DNA of 36,629 bases, from contig VGNX01000015.1 in assembly GCA_016865855.1 (NCBI GenBank), positions 1 to 36,629 on the forward strand. The letters run 5' to 3'. A program made the translations under genes and the position numbers. The notes below the pieces were generated by a model, which saw only the letters and a program-made list of their open reading frames with translations, ran no database searches and was not told where the DNA came from. Positions 1 to 7,023 of this stretch are shown here, piece after piece (positions within the stretch are counted from its first letter, which is position 1; each line of letters begins with the position of its first letter). Source of the stretch: Chloroflexota bacterium. Its GTDB lineage: Bacteria > Chloroflexota > Dehalococcoidia > GIF9 > UBA5629.

Positions 1-52
1 GATAGCGTTCTCGCACTGCCTCGGTATATTCTTGTATGCTGCCTCGTGTCAT
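1..52 (-). CDS. 5' end of a probable transposase (partial)
   Basis: A reading frame on the minus strand starts at ATG 52-50 and runs off the window edge after 17 codons, giving MTRGSIQEYTEAVRERY. A clear AGGAGG lies six bases upstream of the ATG. The peptide resembles the N-termini of integrase-core (DDE) transposases that I recall from anaerobic Chloroflexota, but this is recognition from a very short piece. The near-identical direct repeats just upstream (67-123) fit the end of an insertion sequence. It could also be some other gene. Confidence 0.4.
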   Translation of the reverse strand, partial: MTRGSIQEYTEAVRERY

Positions 53-66
53 GTTTGCCTCCTCTG

Positions 67-123
67 GGTAACACTATTTTTGAGGCAACGATACCACTTT
101 CGGTAACAATAATTATGAGGCAA
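67..123. repeat. Two 22-bp direct repeats, probable IS end
   Basis: Positions 67-88 and 102-123 match at 19 of 22 bases, with a period of 35 bp. Both begin GGTAACA and end TGAGGCAA. They sit directly upstream of the partial transposase-like gene, so they may be transposase-binding repeats at the end of an insertion sequence, or an operator for that gene. No further gene is visible in 53-261. Confidence 0.55.
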
Positions 124-261
124 TTCGTGAGCTTGACCCAAACGATATCATGTGTTAAGCTGAGCTACGAATTTTCTAGGCAAATGACATGTGACCTTGA
201 TTGCCGGCAACCTGAGAGTAGGCCGGGCTCTTCCCAATTAACTATTCCTTGAGAGAACTAA

Positions 262-654
262 ATGAAGCGGCATCAAATCAGGCAACAGAAATGGTCTGGT
301 TTCCCACAGATAAGTCCAGATGTTATTGAACGGATTGCGCAATGGGAAGTAGCTGACCTCGCTGAGGTGCCTAAAGGCGGATCGCAGGCCATGCAAGAGG
401 AGATCCTGGCGGAGTTACATGACCTGCTCCAAGAGAGACCTGATTTGGCCGACTTGGTAGTTCGTGGGATTGAGGCTGGGCTGCGACCTGTTGATAGCTA
501 TGTCAGAGATTTCTCCGAGGCAGAAGTCCAGGATTTCTGGGCTGGCACTGTCCGCTTTCTTAAGGCGAGCATGATTCGCTTCGCTATCTTACTGCTTCAG
601 ACCATTGAGCAGGCTAGAACAGCTAGCGAGGACAAAACAGATGGCAATGGATGA
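262..654 (+). CDS. Hypothetical 130-aa protein coupled to the downstream oxidoreductase
   Basis: I do not recognise the family. The protein is small, acidic and predicted largely helical (for example residues 45-75 and 85-120), with no Cys motif, signal peptide or clear membrane segment; residues 100-115 are hydrophobic but short. The start ATG 262 is preceded by a weak GAGAGAA. Its stop codon lies inside the first codons of the next gene (ATG 641 or 647), so the two are translationally coupled and the protein is probably an accessory or assembly factor of the iron-sulfur flavoprotein. The role is inference from position only. Confidence 0.6.
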   Translation: MKRHQIRQQKWSGFPQISPDVIERIAQWEVADLAEVPKGGSQAMQEEILAELHDLLQERPDLADLVVRGIEAGLRPVDSYVRDFSEAEVQDFWAGTVRFLKASMIRFAILLLQTIEQARTASEDKTDGNG

Positions 655-2851
655 AATCACCCTGAGTATTGATGGGCAGGAAGTAAAAACCAAAGCTGGG
701 ACAACTGTTCTTCGAGCGGGGCAGAAAGCTGGTATCTATATTCCAGCACTTTGCGACCATCCTGACCTGAAGCCGACAGGCCAGTGTGGCCTGTGCGTGG
801 TCGAGGTCGAAGCTAGAGATGAGCTTCCTTTAGCCTGCGTAACAGAGGTGGCTGAGGGCATGGTGGTAAGAACCGATACGGCGGCAGTACAAAGGCAACG
901 GCAAGAGGTGCTAGAACAGATTCTGACGGAGCATCCCCATGCCTGTCTTGAATGTTGGCGCAAGGAAAGATGCGAGCCCTTCGACATCTGTCTTCGCAAC
1001 GTTGCCGTGAGTCAGCATTGTGTCACTTGCCCCAAGAATGGCCACTGCGAGCTGCAAAGGGTAGTTGACTACGTCGGCGTGAGCGACAATATTCCCTACC
1101 GCTCCAAGGGGTATGTTATCGAAAGGGATAACCCCTTCTATGATCGTGATTACAACCTGTGCATTGTGTGTGGTCGTTGTGTCCGCATGTGCCGGGATGT
1201 AAGGGGCGTGGGGGTCTACGCTTTCGACGATGAGGAACACCCCACCAAGGTTCTCACAGTCAAGGGCGGCTCCGTTAAGGACTCAGGGTGTAAGTTCTGC
1301 TTTGCCTGTGTCGAGGTATGCCCAACTGGTGCTATCATGGACCGGGAGGCACGAGAAAAGGTGTGTGTTGACCGCGAGGCCTACATAGTTCCCTGTAGCC
1401 ATGCCTGTCCGGCCCACATAGATATTCCCAGGTATGTCCACTACGCTGCTCAAGGCAGATACAGCGAGGCATTGGCCGTGGTCCGTGAGAAAGTTCCCTT
1501 TCCTGGATCCCTAGGTCGGGTTTGCATCCACCCCTGTGAAGCAGCCTGCCGCCGTGGTCAACTGAATGACCCCATCGCCATCAAATATCTGAAACGCATC
1601 GCCTTTGACCGAGGCGATGAGCGTTGGAAGCTGAACTCCAAGGTGGCGAGGCCTACCGGCAAGCGGGTTGCTATCGTAGGTGCTGGCCCCGCAGGGCTCA
1701 CCGCCGGGTATTATCTGGCAAAGAGCGGGCATTCGGTTACCGTATTTGAAGCACTCCCTGAGCCTGGAGGTATGATGAGGGTAGGCATCCCTGAATACCG
1801 CCTCCCCAGGCATGTCCTCAACAGTGAGATCCGGGATATCCAAGAGGCTGGGGTAGATATAAGGACCAGCACCAGAATCGAGTCTATAGGCTCGCTTATG
1901 GAGCAAAACTATGATGCTGTTCTCCTGGCCGTTGGGGCTCACCAGGGCACCAGGATGGAAATAGAAGGCGAGGAGCTTCCAGGAGTGATGGATGGTGCCT
2001 TGTTTCTGAGGGAGGTAAATTTGGGCAGAGAGGTCGCGCTGGGCAATCGAGTTGCGGTAATCGGGGGGGGAAATTCTGCTATTGATAGCGCTCGGGTAGC
2101 ACACCGCCTAGGTGCTAAGGAGGTAACTATCATCTACCGCCGGACTCGTGCTGAGATGCCGGCCAGCGCCGAAGAGGTAGAGGAGGCACTCCACGAGGGC
2201 ATTTCAATCGTGTTTCTAGCAGCGCCTTCCAAGATAACTGAGCAGAACGGAGTGCTGGAGCTGGAGTGCATTCGGATGAGGCTGGGTGAGCCCGATGCCA
2301 GCGGCCGGCGCCGACCGGAGCCGATCATTGGCAGCGAGTTCACCCAAGAGTGTGACTCTGTAATAGTAGCTATTGGGCAAGTTCCGGAGATCCCATCGCA
2401 GTTTGGTGTGAGGATAGGTAGAGGCAATACCTTGCAGATAGATAACGAGATGCTCCAGACCAGTAGGGAGGGTGTATTCGCCGCAGGCGATGCTGTTACC
2501 GGTCCAGCTTCGGTGATCGAGGCCATCGCTGCCGGCCGACAAGCAGCAAGCTCCGTAGATAGGTATCTTGGTGGCAGCGGAGTTATTGACGAGACTCTGA
2601 TTCTGGCAGAGGAGGATCGGGGATGGCTGGGCAAGGACGAGGACTTTTCTGATAAGCGACGGGTAGAGATGCTTTGCTTAGCTGTGAAGCAGCGCCGCGG
2701 CAACTTTGCTGAGGTTGAGCTTGGTTTCACCGATGAGATAGCAGTTGAGGAAGCCGGACGCTGCTTCAGGTGCGATCTGAGGCTCCAGATTACTCCGGTG
2801 GTACTGGCGCCCATCGTACCTCGATCAAGTAAGGTTCTTTCTGCGACTTAG
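641..2851 (+). CDS. 2Fe-2S/4Fe-4S ferredoxin-GltD fusion oxidoreductase
   Basis: A 736-residue cytoplasmic electron-transfer flavoprotein. Residues about 1-75 form a plant-type [2Fe-2S] domain (Cys set including CGLC). Residues 98-140 form the Cys/His-rich segment of NuoG and Fe-hydrogenase N-termini (HACLEC, HCVTCP, HCELQ). Two [4Fe-4S] motifs follow (CIVCGRCVRMC and CKFCFACVEVCP). The rest resembles the GltD small subunit of glutamate synthase: CSHACPAHIDIP, an FAD motif GAGPAGLTAGYYLA, an NAD(P)H motif GGGNSAIDSARVA, and the second FAD motif with FAAGDA. It probably moves electrons between NAD(P)H and ferredoxin or a partner enzyme; no catalytic partner is adjacent. ATG 641 is chosen because an upstream TTG (605) lacks a ribosome site; ATG 647 is also possible. 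It overlaps the preceding gene by 14 bases. Confidence 0.8.
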   Translation: MAMDEITLSIDGQEVKTKAGTTVLRAGQKAGIYIPALCDHPDLKPTGQCGLCVVEVEARDELPLACVTEVAEGMVVRTDTAAVQRQRQEVLEQILTEHPHACLECWRKERCEPFDICLRNVAVSQHCVTCPKNGHCELQRVVDYVGVSDNIPYRSKGYVIERDNPFYDRDYNLCIVCGRCVRMCRDVRGVGVYAFDDEEHPTKVLTVKGGSVKDSGCKFCFACVEVCPTGAIMDREAREKVCVDREAYIVPCSHACPAHIDIPRYVHYAAQGRYSEALAVVREKVPFPGSLGRVCIHPCEAACRRGQLNDPIAIKYLKRIAFDRGDERWKLNSKVARPTGKRVAIVGAGPAGLTAGYYLAKSGHSVTVFEALPEPGGMMRVGIPEYRLPRHVLNSEIRDIQEAGVDIRTSTRIESIGSLMEQNYDAVLLAVGAHQGTRMEIEGEELPGVMDGALFLREVNLGREVALGNRVAVIGGGNSAIDSARVAHRLGAKEVTIIYRRTRAEMPASAEEVEEALHEGISIVFLAAPSKITEQNGVLELECIRMRLGEPDASGRRRPEPIIGSEFTQECDSVIVAIGQVPEIPSQFGVRIGRGNTLQIDNEMLQTSREGVFAAGDAVTGPASVIEAIAAGRQAASSVDRYLGGSGVIDETLILAEEDRGWLGKDEDFSDKRRVEMLCLAVKQRRGNFAEVELGFTDEIAVEEAGRCFRCDLRLQITPVVLAPIVPRSSKVLSAT

Positions 2852-3047
2852 GGGAGTCGGCGCCCAACCCATAGTGGATGCTTTCTGCTATTTCCGAGAC
2901 AAGTATAACGGCACATCCTTAACTTTTGCAGCCCAGATGATGACTGCAAATCATTGTTTCCTTCCCACAGCTTGGTGGACAGATGCATGCCTTGCCTCAT
3001 CAGGATGGCTGGCTAGTCACATTGCGGGCCCAGTCACACTTCGCATT

Positions 3048-3061
3048 AGCAACTACTTGCA
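3048..3061. promoter_or_regulatory. Candidate Nur/Fur-type operator over the fur promoter
   Basis: AGCAA-CTAC-TTGCA is an inverted repeat with one mismatched pair. It has the same half-site and spacing as the perfect repeat upstream of cbiM (3546-3559). It overlaps the predicted -35 hexamer of the regulator gene, which fits autorepression. The half-site TTGCA resembles the Streptomyces Nur box (TTGCAA-N5-TTGCAA), with the inner spacing one base shorter. Confidence 0.5.
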
Positions 3062-3086
3062 ACAACCCTTTGGATTATGCTATATT
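3057..3086 (+). promoter_or_regulatory. Promoter of the Fur-family gene, leaderless
   Basis: TTGCAA (3057-3062), an 18-bp spacer and TATATT (3081-3086) with an extended -10 TGC (3078-3080). The ATG at 3097 is only 10 bases past the -10 box, and no ribosome-binding site is present, so transcription should start at or next to the start codon. The rest of 2852-3096 contains no convincing gene. Confidence 0.55.
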
Positions 3087-3096
3087 TTTCTTAAAT

Positions 3097-3513
3097 ATGA
3101 GTTGCGGTCAGGCGCTTAAGGGGATGGGCTATCGGCTGACGCCGCAGCGGATGATGGTGGTTGAAGCTCTACATGGTGCTGATAAGCATGTTAGTGCTGA
3201 GGAGATTTATGCTCAAGTCCGCGCCAGGTATCCTTACGTCAATATTTCTACGGTTTACCGGACATTGGAATTGCTGAAGGAACTTGGGCTGGTTACCGAG
3301 ATCGCTTTAAGAGACGGATGTGTCCGCTTCCATCCTGTGGAAAAGGGACATCACCATCATCTTGTGTGCCAGAAGTGCAGTAGGATAATCGATTTGCCTG
3401 AGTCGGCACTAAATTCTTTGGAAGAGATTTTGCTAGATGACTATCAGGTTAAAGCAGATTTGAAGCACATGGCTGTTTTTGGTCTGTGTCCTGAGTGCCA
3501 AAATGAGGCTTGA
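3097..3513 (+). CDS. Fur-family metalloregulator, probably nickel-responsive
   Basis: A 138-residue Fur-family repressor. The N-terminal winged helix (residues about 8-72) contains the family segment STVYRTLELLKELGLV. The metal and dimerisation domain carries GHHHH (85-88), CQKC (91-94) and CPEC (131-134), the usual Fur histidines and the structural zinc CxxC pairs. A longer frame exists back to 2983, but the ATG at 3097 sits directly behind a good promoter and gives the normal family length. The cbiMQO-type importer begins 89 bases downstream and shares an operator sequence with this gene, so nickel (or cobalt) is a likelier ligand than iron. Zinc (Zur) or iron (Fur) cannot be excluded from sequence. 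Confidence 0.85.
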   Translation: MSCGQALKGMGYRLTPQRMMVVEALHGADKHVSAEEIYAQVRARYPYVNISTVYRTLELLKELGLVTEIALRDGCVRFHPVEKGHHHHLVCQKCSRIIDLPESALNSLEEILLDDYQVKADLKHMAVFGLCPECQNEA

Positions 3514-3545
3514 GGCTTTGAAAAAATTTTATTTTTGACCATTAG

Positions 3546-3559
3546 TGCAATTAGTTGCA
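3546..3559. promoter_or_regulatory. Candidate Nur-type operator upstream of cbiM
   Basis: TGCAA-TTAG-TTGCA is a perfect 5-4-5 inverted repeat, immediately followed by another TTGCA (3561-3565). It lies 43 bases before the cbiM start and just upstream of an AT-rich -10-like TAAAAT (3576-3581). The -35 element is not well defined (TTGCAG 3555-3560 at 15 bp). The same TGC-N8-GCA core is found at the regulator's own promoter. Confidence 0.55.
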
Positions 3560-3601
3560 GTTGCATTTTGTGGATTAAAATATGATTGAAAGGGGAATCG
3601 G

Positions 3602-4240
3602 ATGCATATTCCAGATGGTTTCATCAGTACACCGGTGGCGGCAGCCGGAATTGCAGTGGCTGCTGGCAGCATTGCCTACGCGGTCAAGGCGACGAATAAA
3701 AAGATGGGCGAAAAGCAAATACCGCTGATGGGAGTGCTGGCTGCATTTATTTTTGCTGCCCAGATGTTGAACTTTCCTGTGGCCGGGGGTACCTCAGGGC
3801 ATCTTATCGGTGCCGCTTTAGCTGCTATCTTGCTAGGTCCGTGGGCGGGAGTGCTGATAATGACCTGTGTACTGATAGTACAGAGCCTGATTTTTCAAGA
3901 TGGTGGCCTCCTCGCTCTAGGGGTCAACATATTCAATATGGGCATTGTCGCTTGCTTTGTAGGTTATTATCTCTATAGAGGTATTGCTTCGCTTTTCCGT
4001 AAGCGCAAGTTAGGCATAATGGTCGGCAGTGGTCTGGCTGCTTGGTTTACAGTGGTAATAGCATCAGTTGCTTGTGCGGTTGAGTTGGCAATATCAGGTA
4101 CTGTGCCCTTGGGCGTCGCCTTGCCGGCGATGGCAGGTATCCATGCTCTTATTGGCATTGGCGAGGGTGTTATAACCGCAGCAGTGCTCGCTTTGGTGCT
4201 AGCTACCAGGGCTGATCTGTTGGAACTACAGAAGGCTTGA
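3602..4240 (+). CDS. cbiM: Nickel/cobalt ECF transporter substrate-binding membrane protein CbiM
   Basis: A 212-residue polytopic protein that binds Ni2+ or Co2+ in CbiMNQO/NikMNQO importers. It starts MHIPDGFIS, the conserved family N-terminus in which the amino group and His2 coordinate the metal. About six to seven hydrophobic segments follow, with the family region GGTSGHLIGAALAAILLGPW around residues 60-80. ATG 3602 is preceded by AAAGGGG. It heads a four-gene operon with overlapping or nearly abutting genes. Nickel is favoured over cobalt because the window is full of nickel enzymes and contains no cobalamin genes, but the metal is inference. Confidence 0.9.
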   Translation: MHIPDGFISTPVAAAGIAVAAGSIAYAVKATNKKMGEKQIPLMGVLAAFIFAAQMLNFPVAGGTSGHLIGAALAAILLGPWAGVLIMTCVLIVQSLIFQDGGLLALGVNIFNMGIVACFVGYYLYRGIASLFRKRKLGIMVGSGLAAWFTVVIASVACAVELAISGTVPLGVALPAMAGIHALIGIGEGVITAAVLALVLATRADLLELQKA

Positions 4241-4257
4241 TGGAGGTGAAATCAGAA

Positions 4258-4542
4258 ATGAAATTCAAATGGTGGCATGGAGCTCTGATTCTGGCCTTGC
4301 TGTTGGCGATATTGTCTCCCCTGGCTTCTTCGTCGCCAGACGGTCTGGAGAGAGTGGCTGAGGATAAAGGTTTCATCAATGCAGCTCTTGAGCCTTTCTT
4401 TGAAATTGTGCCTGACTATGTGATACCCGGCGTGACGAATGAAGCTGTAGCCACAATTCTGGCTGGAATAGTGGGCACTCTTATCCTTTTCGGCATCGGT
4501 TATGGACTAGCTAAGTTATTGAGGGCAAAAGGTGAAGCATAG
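4258..4542 (+). CDS. PDGLE-domain small subunit of the nickel/cobalt importer (CbiN/NikN-like)
   Basis: A 94-residue protein with an N-terminal transmembrane helix (about residues 6-25), the diagnostic SSPDGLERVAED motif right after it, an extracytoplasmic stretch, and a C-terminal helix (about 67-88). Such proteins replace or resemble CbiN and assist metal loading onto CbiM. The start is set at ATG 4258 because GGAGGTGA ends eight bases upstream; an ATG at 4240 overlapping the cbiM stop is a weaker alternative. The 3' end overlaps cbiQ by 11 bases. Confidence 0.8.
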   Translation: MKFKWWHGALILALLLAILSPLASSSPDGLERVAEDKGFINAALEPFFEIVPDYVIPGVTNEAVATILAGIVGTLILFGIGYGLAKLLRAKGEA

Positions 4543-5302
4543 TTTTATTGACGAATATAGCGACTTAGACAGCTTTATCCACAGGCTTGACCCGCGGACC
4601 AAGCTCATTGCCAGTCTGGCTTTCATCATAGCGGTGGTATTGACACCGGCTAGCAATTGGCGAGTTTTCGTCTTTTATTTCTGCATTATTGCTGTATTGC
4701 TAATCCTTTCCAAGCTGCCGCCGCTTTACGTTCTGAGAAGGTCTCTGGTGATTTTCCCGTTTGTTTTTCTGATCGCTGTCTTTATCCCCTTTTTCAAAGA
4801 AGGGGAGATAGCTGGCAGCTATAATATCTGGCTCTGGCAAATCTCGGTAACTTACAGTGGCTTGTTTATTCTGGCGAATGTGATGGTAAAATCTTGGCTC
4901 TGTATTTTAGGTCTGATTTTGCTGTCATCGACAACCAGGCTTGCCGACTTGCTAAAAGGCTTGAGGCAATTAGGTGTGCCCAAGGTTATGATATTGATTC
5001 TTTCTTTTATGTATCGCTATATTTTTGTCTTGGCAGATGAAGTGATGCGGATGCAGCGAGCGCGAGATAGCCGCAACTTCGGCGGTAGTCGGCTACATCA
5101 GATAAGGACTGTTGGTAACATGGCTGGCACCTTATTTATCAGGAGCTATGAGCGAGGTGAGCGGATTTATGCCGCTATGTTAGCCAGAGGTTTTGATGGT
5201 CAAATTCGCACGCTGCACAAACTAAGTTTCAGACAGACCGACGCTTATTTCGGTGCAGTCTTTTGTCTCATGCTCATTTTCCCGTGTGTTATCTGGTGGT
5301 AG
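4532..5302 (+). CDS. cbiQ: Energy-coupling factor transmembrane protein CbiQ
   Basis: A 256-residue EcfT/CbiQ family protein that couples the ATPase to CbiM. The N-terminus contains the family HRLDPRTKLIASL segment, then four to five membrane helices, and a cytoplasmic coupling region with the Ala-Arg-Gly motif in AMLARGFDGQ (about residue 225). Translation begins at GTG 4532, inside the end of the preceding gene, indicating translational coupling. The next gene, cbiO, follows after 11 bases. Confidence 0.9.
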   Translation: MKHSFIDEYSDLDSFIHRLDPRTKLIASLAFIIAVVLTPASNWRVFVFYFCIIAVLLILSKLPPLYVLRRSLVIFPFVFLIAVFIPFFKEGEIAGSYNIWLWQISVTYSGLFILANVMVKSWLCILGLILLSSTTRLADLLKGLRQLGVPKVMILILSFMYRYIFVLADEVMRMQRARDSRNFGGSRLHQIRTVGNMAGTLFIRSYERGERIYAAMLARGFDGQIRTLHKLSFRQTDAYFGAVFCLMLIFPCVIWW

Positions 5303-5313
5303 ACTGGTAGGTT

Positions 5314-6021
5314 ATGGATAAAGTTATTGAAATCAAAAACCTTTCTTTTACCTATCCTGATGGACGTCAGGGGTTGAAAAACGTTGACTTGAATGTCTAC
5401 CCTGGTGAGAATGTGGCGGTTATCGGTCCTAATGGCGCTGGGAAATCAACACTCTTGCTTCATTTTAATGGCATCCTCCGTGGCAATAGTACGGTGAAGA
5501 TTTGCAGATTGCCGGTGGAAGAGAAAAACCTGAAGGAGATAAGGAAAAGAGTTGGCCTCGTATTTCAGGATCCTGAGGACCAGCTTTTCTCACTGAATGT
5601 CTTTGATGATGTAGCCTTTGGCCCTATAAACATGGGTTATTCTGAGTTTGAAGTAAAGGAACGTGTAGCTCGAGCTCTGGGGTGGGTAGGGATGGGTGGT
5701 TATGAGCAGCGTTCACCCCATCACCTCAGCGTTGGCGAGAAAAAGCGGATTGCCATTGCCACTGTTTTATCTTTAGACCCGGAGATTCTGGTCATTGATG
5801 AGCCTACCAGTAACCTCGACCCGAGGAGCAAATGGTCTTTCATTGAGCTATTGAAACAGCTTCCGATGGTCAAAATCATTGCCACTCATGACTTGGAATT
5901 GGTAAGGGCTTTGTGCGGTAGGACTGTGGTGATGGATGAAGGCAAGATAGTGGCTGATGGTAATACAGAAGACATCTTGGATGATATTACTTTGCTCAAA
6001 GCTCATGGACTAGCCCATTAA
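5314..6021 (+). CDS. cbiO: Nickel/cobalt importer ATP-binding protein CbiO
   Basis: A 235-residue ABC ATPase powering the importer. Walker A is GPNGAGKST (about residue 38), the Q-loop region is VFQDPEDQLFSLNVFDDVAFGP, which is typical of ECF ATPases (quoted in part: QDPEDQLF), the signature is LSVGEKKR, and Walker B is ILVIDEPTSNLD. The switch histidine is in IATHDLEL. The signature has Val in place of the usual Gly (LSGGE). It ends the operon and converges on nadC with a 14-bp gap; no hairpin terminator is visible between them. Confidence 0.9.
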   Translation: MDKVIEIKNLSFTYPDGRQGLKNVDLNVYPGENVAVIGPNGAGKSTLLLHFNGILRGNSTVKICRLPVEEKNLKEIRKRVGLVFQDPEDQLFSLNVFDDVAFGPINMGYSEFEVKERVARALGWVGMGGYEQRSPHHLSVGEKKRIAIATVLSLDPEILVIDEPTSNLDPRSKWSFIELLKQLPMVKIIATHDLELVRALCGRTVVMDEGKIVADGNTEDILDDITLLKAHGLAH

Positions 6022-6035
6022 TAGATTGCCAGGGG

Positions 6036-6887
6036 TTAGTCTAGCTCTAAGCTTATATCCAAAGCTTTGGCGGAGTGGGTAAGGGCCCCTATTGAGATAA
6101 GGTCAACGCCTGTTTCAGCAACTGCTCTAACTCTGTCTAGAGTAATGCCTCCAGATGCTTCGATTAAAGCACGGCCTCTGATTAGCTGGACAGCCTGACG
6201 CATATCCTCGAGGCCTATGTTATCCAGCATGATAATATCAGCTCCGGCTTCGGCAGCTTCAACAGCTTCCTGTGGAGTCTTGACTTCAACCTCGATTTTT
6301 AGCTTTGGCGATGCTTTTTGGCGGGCTTTGGTCACAATTTCCTTTATACTTAGCCCTTGATGACAAAGTGCTGCCAGGTGGTTGTCCTTAATTAGAATAC
6401 CATCTCCGAGGTGCATGCGGTGGTTTTTACCGCCGCCAACTCGAACAGCGTACTTTTCCAATGTTCTTAAACCAGGTGTAGTTTTCCTGGTATCAGTGAT
6501 TTGAACAGGCAGTCCCTTGACGGCTTGGACGTAGCGGGCTGTCTCCGAAGCGATACCGCTGAGACGCTGCAGGAAGTTTAAGGCTATCCGCTCGGCTTTT
6601 AGTATGCTGGCGACCCTGCCTTCTATTTTAGTTACTATATCCCCAGGTTTAACCTCAGCCCCATCTTCAATAAGGATAGCTAGCTTTAATTCAGGGTCGG
6701 CTTTGAGGAAAACTTGTTTGGCTACCTCGACTCCGGCTAGGATTCCCCTCGCTTTGGCTACGATCGATGCTCTTCCTTGCTGGGCCTTAGGTATTAGCGC
6801 CTCGGTAGTCACATCTCCTTGGCCCAGGTCTTCCGCCAGAGCCTGGTCAATAAGTTGTTCAACTTGCGGGGTGTTTGACAATCCCAT
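6036..6887 (-). CDS. nadC: Quinolinate phosphoribosyltransferase (carboxylating)
   Basis: A 283-residue NadC that converts quinolinate and PRPP to nicotinate mononucleotide, CO2 and pyrophosphate. Family signatures include EDLGQGDVTTEALI near the N-terminus, TDTRKTTPGLR-type residues (here ITDTRKTTPGLRTLEKYAV), GGGKNHRMHLGDGILIKDNHL in short form GGGKNHRMHLGDG, and the C-terminal barrel segments EVEVKT, IIMLDN and EASGGI. Length is normal. No nadA or nadB is in the window. It lies on the same strand 136 bases after larC. NaMN is the precursor of nicotinate adenine dinucleotide, the substrate of LarB, so co-location with the lar genes is functionally reasonable, though it may have its own promoter. 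Confidence 0.95.
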   Translation of the reverse strand: MGLSNTPQVEQLIDQALAEDLGQGDVTTEALIPKAQQGRASIVAKARGILAGVEVAKQVFLKADPELKLAILIEDGAEVKPGDIVTKIEGRVASILKAERIALNFLQRLSGIASETARYVQAVKGLPVQITDTRKTTPGLRTLEKYAVRVGGGKNHRMHLGDGILIKDNHLAALCHQGLSIKEIVTKARQKASPKLKIEVEVKTPQEAVEAAEAGADIIMLDNIGLEDMRQAVQLIRGRALIEASGGITLDRVRAVAETGVDLISIGALTHSAKALDISLELD

Positions 6888-7023
6888 TTTCCTACTCTGA
6901 TTTTACCATAGGCGGTGCAAATTACAATAAGCCAAATTGTCTACCCACAGAAAAGTATTTTGATAATGAGTTTAGGCACGTTTGATATCGGGGCTCTTTG
7001 CGTGTGCGGTCGCAGAATAACCG

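Noticed and set aside
46-252. 68-codon frame on the plus strand near the window start
   Set aside because: It has low-complexity, unfamily-like sequence, lacks a ribosome site and spans the 22-bp repeats; it is most likely non-coding.
2134-2814. Long minus-strand frames opposite the 641-2851 gene and similar frames opposite other genes
   Set aside because: They are antisense shadows of clearly conserved proteins and show no family resemblance or ribosome sites.
2925-2950. TTTGCAG-N12-CTGCAAA inverted repeat as a further regulator site or terminator
   Set aside because: Its half-sites and spacing differ from the fur/cbiM operator and no T-run follows; seven-base repeats are common by chance.
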